Source: UBA3305 sp002373555 (GTDB lineage: Bacteria; Bacillota; Clostridia; Lachnospirales; Lachnospiraceae). From it: DNA of 64,000 nucleotides. Shown piece by piece: positions 7,072 to 13,599 of this stretch. The stretch is taken from positions 1 through 64,000 of the forward strand of contig CAMOER010000001.1 in assembly GCA_946612455.1 (NCBI GenBank), in the 5' to 3' direction. The notes beneath the pieces were generated by a model that was not told the DNA's origin, made no database searches, and saw only the letters and a program-made list of their open reading frames with translations. A program made the position numbers and the translations under genes. Within the stretch, counting starts at the first letter, position 1. Each line of letters starts with the position of its first letter.

Positions 7072-9389
7072 GCCTGCACCTCCTCTCCCGCTGCTTCCGC
7101 GTCCTGCTGCTTTGCTGCCAGACCCTCCAGGATCACAGGCGGCGTCAGCGGGAAATGCGTAAGCCTTGTACCGAGTGCGTTGTTAACTGCGCCAACGATC
7201 GCCGGCGCGACCGGCGCTGTAGCGACTTCGCCGATACCTTTCGCGCCGAACGGACCTTCCGGCTCCGGATCCTCGATCAGCAGCACATCCACATCCGGCA
7301 TATCCCAGGCGTTCGCGATCTCATAGTTCTTGAAGTTGGTGATCAGCGTCCTGCCGTCTCTCGGATCGATCTTGATCTCTTCGCAGAGCGCCCAGCCCAT
7401 GCCCTGCTGCACGCCGCTCTCGATCTGTCCGATGACCATATCCGGATTGATCGCTTTGCCGATATCATGCACGCTGAGGCATTTCTCGATCTTTACATGT
7501 CCGTTGAAGGTATCCACGCGGACCATCGTAAAATGCGCCGCGGGACAGCCGGGGTTCGCCGTTGCATGATTGGTCACTGTAACCAGCAGGTCCCTGCTCA
7601 GTGTAAAGATGGAATACTCCCAGATCTCTTTCAGGGAGACAGTCTTCTCCGGTGCCGGCTCCGACCAGCAGATACCGTCTTCATACTGTACGGTATTCGG
7701 GAGACACCCCAGCATCACGGAAGCCGTCTGTTTGATCAAAGCAAGCAGCTCTTCCGATGCCTTTTTCACGGCCAGGCCGAATACGAAGACCGTCCGGCTG
7801 GCATAGCAGCCATAGTCGTACGGCATGTTTTCGGTGTCACACTCCAGGACAGTCACCATCTCATCCGGCAGCTCCAGGATCTCCTGCGCGATCTTTCGCA
7901 TGGCAGCAGTCGTACCGCAGCCATGGTCGTGCACCGGAACATTCACGATCAGCGATCCGTCATCCTGCAGCCGCATCGTCACGGAAGCCATCTCTGTCAT
8001 ATACGGATAGAACGAAGTGGTGTGGGAGCAAAGCGCGACGCCAACGCCGTAACGGTATCTGCCGCCCGCCGCGTTTCTCTTTTTACACTCTTCCTTCAGG
8101 CTGTCCCAGCCGAAGCGCGCTCTGCCTTCCGTCAGCACCTTCCGGAAATTGGCGCCGCAGATGCTCGCGCCATGCATGACATCCGCGTCATACGGTGCCC
8201 GGATATTTTTCAGCCGGAAATCCACCGGATCGATCCCGAGTTCCTCCGCGATCATGTTCCAGTGGGGTTCGAGCGCGATCGCTTCCTCCGACGATCCCCA
8301 GCTGCGGAAGCTTCCGTTCGCCGGCGTCGTAGTGCAGATGGAATAGCCTGTGAAACGGATATTCGGCAGTGCATATGTTTTCCCGAGCTTTCCTCCTGCC
8401 GTGCGCAGATAGGAAGGACTGATCGTCTGGTACGCGCCCGCGTCCAGATTCATATGAATCCATACGCCGTGCACAGTGCCGTCCCGGTCCACCTTGCTTT
8501 CCGTTCTGGTATCGAAATTGTGCCGCAGCAGCGTCCCCGTGATCTGCTCTTTCCTGGTGAAATGGCACATCACATCCGCTTTCAGATCATAAGCCGCATA
8601 AGCGACCAGCGGCTCCAGCACCATTTCCTGCTTCACGCCGAAGGAACCGCCCATGATCGTCTTGATCACCCGGACTCTGTTGTAGGAAAGCCCCAGGAGG
8701 TCCGCCACCGTGGAACGCACGCCGTAAGCTGTCTGCGTACCGGTCCATACGATCAGTTTTCCGGTCCCGCGGTCGTATTTCGCGCGGGACGCCTGGGTCT
8801 CCATGCACATATGCGTCATCCGGCTGATATGCGATTCGCTGTGAAACATAAGCTCGCCGGCAGCGGCTTCATAATCTCCGTATTCCTGACAGTACGGCTC
8901 GTCCTTCGCGGGATAAATATTTCCGTTCCCGTTTTCATGCAGCTGCGGCGCGCATTCCTTCATCGTATCCTCCATGGTCAGGAGCAGCGGCAGCGCTTCA
9001 TATTCTACTTCGATCAGCCGGCAGGCCTGCTCCGCCGTCTCCGCATCTTCGGCAACGACAGCCGCTATCCGCTCTCCGTAGAACCTGACTTCCCGGTCAA
9101 AGAGACGTTCCTGGTTCTGGCTCCACTGAAGCTCATAAGAGGAAACGCGTCCGCGGTCGAAATACGTATCCGGCGTATTTTCGCAGGTATAGACCGCTTT
9201 GACGCCGGGCAGCCACGCCTTCGTCGTATCGATCCTCGTGATCCGACCATGGGCGATCGTACTGGGTTTGTATTTCAGATGCAGCATGCCGGGCGACTGC
9301 ATGTCCGAGCAGTACTCGACATGTCCCGTCACCTTCCCGTATCCGTGATCCGATCCCGTAGACCGGCCGATATAGCTGTATTCCTTCAT
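7068..9389 (-). CDS. Molybdenum hydroxylase, molybdopterin-binding large subunit (xanthine dehydrogenase family)
   Basis: 773 residues, full length for this family; ATG at 9389 after GGAGGACAG. Cofactor motifs are visible: GGSFGVKQEMVLEP, SFRSWGSSEEAIALE (retaining the active-site Arg) and GPFGAKGIGEVATAP with the catalytic Glu near the C-terminus. The enzyme would hydroxylate a heteroaromatic carbon or aldehyde with water as oxygen source. The FRSWGSSE segment differs from the FRGFGGPQ of classical purine xanthine dehydrogenases, so purines are not the obvious substrate. Neighbours (two HAL homologues, a symporter, hutD) point to an imidazole-type or other nitrogen heterocycle. Substrate is inference; family assignment is firm. 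Confidence 0.93.
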   Translation of the reverse strand: MKEYSYIGRSTGSDHGYGKVTGHVEYCSDMQSPGMLHLKYKPSTIAHGRITRIDTTKAWLPGVKAVYTCENTPDTYFDRGRVSSYELQWSQNQERLFDREVRFYGERIAAVVAEDAETAEQACRLIEVEYEALPLLLTMEDTMKECAPQLHENGNGNIYPAKDEPYCQEYGDYEAAAGELMFHSESHISRMTHMCMETQASRAKYDRGTGKLIVWTGTQTAYGVRSTVADLLGLSYNRVRVIKTIMGGSFGVKQEMVLEPLVAYAAYDLKADVMCHFTRKEQITGTLLRHNFDTRTESKVDRDGTVHGVWIHMNLDAGAYQTISPSYLRTAGGKLGKTYALPNIRFTGYSICTTTPANGSFRSWGSSEEAIALEPHWNMIAEELGIDPVDFRLKNIRAPYDADVMHGASICGANFRKVLTEGRARFGWDSLKEECKKRNAAGGRYRYGVGVALCSHTTSFYPYMTEMASVTMRLQDDGSLIVNVPVHDHGCGTTAAMRKIAQEILELPDEMVTVLECDTENMPYDYGCYASRTVFVFGLAVKKASEELLALIKQTASVMLGCLPNTVQYEDGICWSEPAPEKTVSLKEIWEYSIFTLSRDLLVTVTNHATANPGCPAAHFTMVRVDTFNGHVKIEKCLSVHDIGKAINPDMVIGQIESGVQQGMGWALCEEIKIDPRDGRTLITNFKNYEIANAWDMPDVDVLLIEDPEPEGPFGAKGIGEVATAPVAPAIVGAVNNALGTRLTHFPLTPPVILEGLAAKQQDAEAAGEEVQA

Positions 9390-9433
9390 TGACTGTCCTC
9401 CGCGCTGTAGATTTTGCAGCTATTCTGTATCGG

Positions 9434-10960
9434 TCACTGCAGTTTTCCCGTTTCCTCTTCCACGATACGAAGAAGTTCACCGTTGTGGATCAGGTTCCGC
9501 AGGAACTGGATATGGGGATAGAGATATTCATCCACCGTCATCAGCGGCACATCCTCCGCGATGCGGTCATAGATTTTCTTTGAGACGGACGAAACCGGCG
9601 TGCTTTCATCCGCGAAGCTCTGGGCTTCATAATCGGAGAGCAGTTCGATTGCGAGAACATATTCCAGTTTCTCGCTGACGCTGTAGGCTTTCTTCGCGGC
9701 ATTGTATCCCATCGCCACATAATCTTCCTGGTTCACGCAGGTCGGCGTGTTGTCCACGCTTGCTGGATGGGAAAGCACCCGCATGCTGTTGATCAGTCCG
9801 GCCTGGGTATACTGCGGGATCATCAGCCCGGAATTCAGGCCCGGATTCCGGATCATGAACGAAGGATAGCCGGAGTGGCCTTCATCAATCAGGCGGTTGT
9901 TGCGCCGCTCGGACATCTTCGCCAGCATCGTGGCCGCGATCGCACAGGAATCCATCTCGATGCCGACATAGGAGGAATCCGCATTGCACGCGGAGATGAC
10001 ATCCTCATCCCCTTCCTCCGGCCAGATGATCGGATTGTCGCAGCAGGAATTCATTTCCGTTTCGATCGTGCGCTTGGCATCATAGAGCGTCTTCTTGGCA
10101 GCGCCGTGCAGCTGCGGGATGCAGCGCAGAGACAGTGCGTCCTGCAGATGGCTTCCTTCCGCAGCCTTGATCACGGCGGAATCCGCGAGGATCTTCCGTA
10201 CATTTTCCGCGGAAGACGACTGCTCTTTATGCGGACGTACGGACATGACCCGGGGATCAAATGCGCGGATCAGACCTTTGCTGTTCTCCAGCGACAATGC
10301 GCCGATGATGTCAGCGGATTTCGCGGACTCGATCATGTCATAGACTGCCAGCGCGCCCATCGCCGTAGGGGAAGTCGTGCCGGACACCAGCGCCAGGCCT
10401 TCCTTGGAAGCCAGGGTGATCGGGGACAGGCCGGCTCTCGCGAGCGCTTCCCGGCCGTCCAGCAGTTCGCCCTCGAACCAGGCTTTTCCTTCGCCGATCA
10501 GCACAAGCGCCATATGCGCTTCCGGGCTCAGATAACCGACTGAGCCGTCGCCCGGCGCCCAGGGGGTCAGATTGCGGTTCAGGAATTCGCGGTACATTTC
10601 CAGCACGATCAGCCGGACGCCGGAATACCCCTGTCCAAGATTCTGCAGCACCATGAGCATCGTACCTCTGACGACTTCCTCTGTGAGCGGCTGCCCGACG
10701 GAAACAGAGTGCGACAGCAGTATATTTCTCTGCAGCGCAGCGGCTTCCTCACTGCTGATCGTTTTGGTGCAGAGGGAACCGAAACCGGTCGTTACACCGT
10801 ACATGGGTTTCTCTTCTGCGGTCCATCCGTCGACCAGGCTTCTGGCTTTCTTCACACGCGTCTCATATTCGTTTGAAAAATTGACCGGCACGTGGTATCT
10901 GACGACCTGTATAAAATCATCGAGTGAAAGTGTCTCTCCCAAAGTTACCCAGCTTTTCAT
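9434..10960 (-). CDS. Histidine/aromatic ammonia-lyase family protein lacking the MIO triad (paralogue B)
   Basis: 508 residues, full HAL length, ATG at 10960 after AAGGAGAC. The fold-defining stretches are present: MYGVTTGFG (53-61), LLSHSVSVGQ, SLRCIPQLHGA, NQEDYVAMG. But at residues 139-150 the sequence is GSVGYLSPEAHM, where active HALs have GS-x-GASGD-x-(A/S)PLAHM: the Ala-Ser-Gly that cyclises into the MIO electrophile is absent. The Asn of LINGTQ is Ser here (LVSGTT), the Tyr of QDPYSLRC is Leu (QDALSLRC), and the NFHGEP loop is replaced by CNADSS. It either catalyses an elimination that needs no MIO or is a non-catalytic partner. It sits between the molybdenum hydroxylase and a second MIO-less homologue. 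Confidence 0.85.
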   Translation of the reverse strand: MKSWVTLGETLSLDDFIQVVRYHVPVNFSNEYETRVKKARSLVDGWTAEEKPMYGVTTGFGSLCTKTISSEEAAALQRNILLSHSVSVGQPLTEEVVRGTMLMVLQNLGQGYSGVRLIVLEMYREFLNRNLTPWAPGDGSVGYLSPEAHMALVLIGEGKAWFEGELLDGREALARAGLSPITLASKEGLALVSGTTSPTAMGALAVYDMIESAKSADIIGALSLENSKGLIRAFDPRVMSVRPHKEQSSSAENVRKILADSAVIKAAEGSHLQDALSLRCIPQLHGAAKKTLYDAKRTIETEMNSCCDNPIIWPEEGDEDVISACNADSSYVGIEMDSCAIAATMLAKMSERRNNRLIDEGHSGYPSFMIRNPGLNSGLMIPQYTQAGLINSMRVLSHPASVDNTPTCVNQEDYVAMGYNAAKKAYSVSEKLEYVLAIELLSDYEAQSFADESTPVSSVSKKIYDRIAEDVPLMTVDEYLYPHIQFLRNLIHNGELLRIVEEETGKLQ

Positions 10961-10981
10961 AATGTCTCCTTTTCTGTACGG

Positions 10982-12505
10982 TCAGGCCTGCTGCGGGAGC
11001 AGCGCTGTCAGTTCATCGGAAATGATCAGTTCATAGGCAGCCCGGATCTCGGCGTGCATATTGCGGTCTTCATGGAGGAACGGGATCACCTTCCGGATGG
11101 TCTGATAGGCCTTTTCCGTATAGTGTCCAAGCTGCAGTTCCCCGAGTTTCTGTTTCCGCAGATCGACGGCCTGCGCCGCGTACAATGCTTCGATCCCGAC
11201 CAGGTATCTCAGATTATCAATGATCCGGAGCGCTTTTTCCGCAGCCATGGGAAGATTTGTCCCCCGGTCCTCGATGCCGCCCTCCAGCTGATAAAAATCC
11301 ATGCTGGACGGCTGTGCCAGATGCCTGTTCTCCGCATCCAAATTCGCGTAGGTATTCATGATCGTCGCATAGCCGAAGCCTGCGTCATCCCACGGCGCCA
11401 GATAGCGTGTCAGATGGGTAAACGACGGATCCGTCATTTTCAGCATTCTGAAAACGATCGTCTTTGACAGCACCGCCAGTGTTCCTGCCAGCATTTCCAC
11501 GCCGGCAGCAAGGGTCGGCGATTCAAAGTTCGCTGTCACAGAGGTTTCCTTTTCCTCCAGCAGGATGCAGGGATTATCCGATGTCGAATTCAGCTGGATC
11601 GCCAGGAATCGCTTTACAAACTGCAGTGCGTCCTTTACCGCGCCGGCAACACAGAATCCGTCCCGGAAGGAAAGCGGATCCTGCAGCGCACGGTCTTTAT
11701 CCGGCGCGTAGAGATAGCTCCCCGCCAGGAATTTTCTGCATTCCGCCGCCGCTTCCATCTGTCCCGGCAGTCCCCGCAGGCGGTTCACGGCTTCGCTCAT
11801 CTGCTCGACATTCCCGTTCAGGCCTTCATAATCCAGACAGTACACCAGCTGGGACAGCGAAAGAAGCTTTTCCGCTTCCCATACCAGTTCTGCCGCCAGC
11901 GCCTCTCCCTGCGCATTCGAGAGGATGATCGTGTGCGCATCCTTCTGATCCATCACATACGGCGGGATCCCGCAGGCTTCCATTGCCTCTGCGGCATTCA
12001 TCACTTTTCCGTTCCAGCTGACATCTGCTTCCCCGATAAAGGCCATACCGATATGCGATAATGTCGCGATATCGTCATCTCCCATCGATCCCCGCGAAGG
12101 GACGTGCGGCGTGAGCCCGTGATTCAGGAATGCCTCGAACATTTCCGCCAGTTCATCCGTTGCGCAGGCTGCGCCGATAAGCATCTGGTTTAAGCGGATG
12201 CACATCATGGCACGGACCTGATGATCCGCGTGCCACGGATCCACCCCGAGGCAATGCGAGCGGATCAGCCGCTTGTTGTAAGAGACCAGCGCGCTTTCTT
12301 CCATCCTGCGGTCTTTATTCCAGCCGACGCCGCGGTTGAATCCGTAGATCGCTTTTCCGTCCTTTGCCAGACCGGTCATGATCCTGCGTCCTTCCGCCAG
12401 TCTGTCAAAGCATTCTTCCGCGATCGCGACTCTTCTTCCCCGGCAGGCTACATCATACAGTTCTTCCAGTTTAAGATCGTGTCCGTTTAAGATGACCGGC
12501 TCCAT
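10982..12505 (-). CDS. Divergent ammonia-lyase family protein lacking the MIO triad (paralogue A)
   Basis: 507 residues from the ATG at 12505 (GGAGG 5 bp upstream); an in-frame ATG at 12568 would overlap the upstream gene and lacks a ribosome site. It starts MEPVILNGHDLKLEEL like HAL proteins. The catalytic-loop region is GSMGDDDIATLSHI (139-152): Ala-Ser-Gly is replaced by acidic residues. The active-site YG(I/V)TTGFG is IYGFNRGVG, QDPYSLR is QDPLSFR, and the segment holding the usual NQED is SSMDFYQLEGGIED. The changes spread over the whole active site suggest a settled new function, not decay. Ergothionase, which eliminates trimethylamine from ergothioneine, is as I recall a HAL-related enzyme working without MIO and is one possible analogue. 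Confidence 0.83.
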   Translation of the reverse strand: MEPVILNGHDLKLEELYDVACRGRRVAIAEECFDRLAEGRRIMTGLAKDGKAIYGFNRGVGWNKDRRMEESALVSYNKRLIRSHCLGVDPWHADHQVRAMMCIRLNQMLIGAACATDELAEMFEAFLNHGLTPHVPSRGSMGDDDIATLSHIGMAFIGEADVSWNGKVMNAAEAMEACGIPPYVMDQKDAHTIILSNAQGEALAAELVWEAEKLLSLSQLVYCLDYEGLNGNVEQMSEAVNRLRGLPGQMEAAAECRKFLAGSYLYAPDKDRALQDPLSFRDGFCVAGAVKDALQFVKRFLAIQLNSTSDNPCILLEEKETSVTANFESPTLAAGVEMLAGTLAVLSKTIVFRMLKMTDPSFTHLTRYLAPWDDAGFGYATIMNTYANLDAENRHLAQPSSMDFYQLEGGIEDRGTNLPMAAEKALRIIDNLRYLVGIEALYAAQAVDLRKQKLGELQLGHYTEKAYQTIRKVIPFLHEDRNMHAEIRAAYELIISDELTALLPQQA

Positions 12506-12518
12506 ATGCGCCTCCGAT

Positions 12519-13418
12519 TCATTCTGCATCTTCCAGAAGATTTCCTCCGACCGTATCATATCCGTCATAGAAGCCGCTTCCGGATTTCATACCGAGTTTT
12601 CCTGCTTCCACCATTTCCAGAAGCTTCCGGGGCGGGCGGTCACGCTCTTCCCCGCTGGCTTCAAAATAAGACATTTCAATATTGTAAACGGTATCCAGGC
12701 CGATCAGATCCATCAGTTCGAACGGCCCGACCTTGCTTTCCCATTCCGTCTTCCAGCCGCGGTCAAATTCCGCCGGATCACAGTATCCGTTTGCCCAAAG
12801 CCACAGGCACTCTCTCTTGACGGCACGCCAGACCCGGTTTATGGAGTAGCCTTTATTCTCTTTTCTGGTGACGACCGGTTCAAACCCGAGGGTCCGGTAA
12901 TGCGCCAGTGCCGCTTCCTTTGTTTCCTCCGAAGTCGACGGATTCCACATCATTTCCAGATAATCGTTCCGCACCGGATCATCATGATCCGTGGAGAACG
13001 TCTTCCTCTTTCTCTCCTCTGAACACTGCACATAAATATCGCTCATCAGCAGGGAGGAAGTATTGGAATTCAGATACGTCCGCTCCGGACAGACCCGGTC
13101 CAGTTCTCCGAACAGTTCCTGCTTCAGCGCAAGCTTCTCAGGCACGCATTCAATGACCAGATCCGCGTCTCCGCAGCAATCCGCAAGGGACGCCGCATAG
13201 GAGATCCGCTCAAGCAGCGCTTCTTTCTCAGCTTCCGTGATCCTGCCCTCCTTAACATAGAAATCCGCGAAACGCTCTGTTTTCTGTCTGCATATTTCTC
13301 TGGAGCGTTCCGAGCGGCTGTAGCCGCAGACAGTCTTGCCATGCAGTGCGTTCCGGAACGCGATCATGGAACCCTGGATGCCGATGCCGACGACGGCGAC
13401 TTTTCTGATTTGGTCCAT
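12519..13418 (-). CDS. 3-hydroxyacyl-CoA dehydrogenase family NAD-dependent oxidoreductase
   Basis: 299 residues, ATG at 13418 after GGTGGGAG. The N-terminal Rossmann motif is VAVVGIGIQGSMIAFRNAL (family norm GxGxMGxGIA; Gln replaces Met), followed by ADLVIECVPEKLALKQELF and NSNTSSLLMSDI, typical of the family. The C-terminal domain ends with KLGMKSGSGFYDGYD. Members include hydroxybutyryl-CoA, carnitine and lambda-crystallin-type hydroxyacid dehydrogenases. Several catalytic-region residues differ (STDHDDPVRNDYLEM in place of the usual GxHFFNPxxxMxLVE), so a CoA thioester substrate is doubtful; a free hydroxy acid or betaine is possible. It is the first gene of the SARP-controlled operon, 13 bp before the MIO-less lyase A. 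Confidence 0.82.
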   Translation of the reverse strand: MDQIRKVAVVGIGIQGSMIAFRNALHGKTVCGYSRSERSREICRQKTERFADFYVKEGRITEAEKEALLERISYAASLADCCGDADLVIECVPEKLALKQELFGELDRVCPERTYLNSNTSSLLMSDIYVQCSEERKRKTFSTDHDDPVRNDYLEMMWNPSTSEETKEAALAHYRTLGFEPVVTRKENKGYSINRVWRAVKRECLWLWANGYCDPAEFDRGWKTEWESKVGPFELMDLIGLDTVYNIEMSYFEASGEERDRPPRKLLEMVEAGKLGMKSGSGFYDGYDTVGGNLLEDAE

Positions 13419-13460
13419 ATTCTTCTCCCACCTTTAATTTATTCCACTTTCATCAGAAAT

Positions 13461-13501
13461 ATTATATTATAAATGTCCATAAAATGTCCACAAAATGTCC
13501 A
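13461..13501 (-). promoter_or_regulatory. SARP-type operator: three TGGACATTT repeats at 11-bp steps plus -10
   Basis: On the minus strand TGGACATTT occurs at 13501-13493, 13490-13482 and 13479-13471, exactly 11 bp apart, followed by two overlapping TATAAT hexamers (13471-13466 and 13466-13461). No -35 consensus is present; the repeats occupy that position. SARP regulators such as ActII-ORF4 and DnrI bind direct repeats at 11-bp steps just upstream of the -10. This is therefore the probable activated promoter of the operon that starts at 13418. Confidence 0.75.
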
Positions 13502-13526
13502 ATAATTGCTTCATCACTGCATTTCG

Positions 13527-13555
13527 TTGATAAACGGTCGTTATTATGCTAAAAT
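13527..13555 (+). promoter_or_regulatory. Sigma-A promoter of the SARP-like regulator
   Basis: TTGATA (13527-13532), 17-bp spacer, TAAAAT (13550-13555) with an extended TGC, 45 bp before the TTG start. The triple box lies 26 bp upstream, so autoregulation is possible. Confidence 0.7.
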
Positions 13556-13599
13556 TCTGACAAAGTATCTGTAATCTGTCTGCCCGGGGAGGTATCAAG

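Noticed and set aside
7155..9392. A 745-codon open frame on the plus strand
   Set aside because: It is antisense to the molybdenum hydroxylase large subunit, whose motifs are unmistakable. The frame is kept open by GC-biased codons; it has no ribosome site and no recognisable domain.
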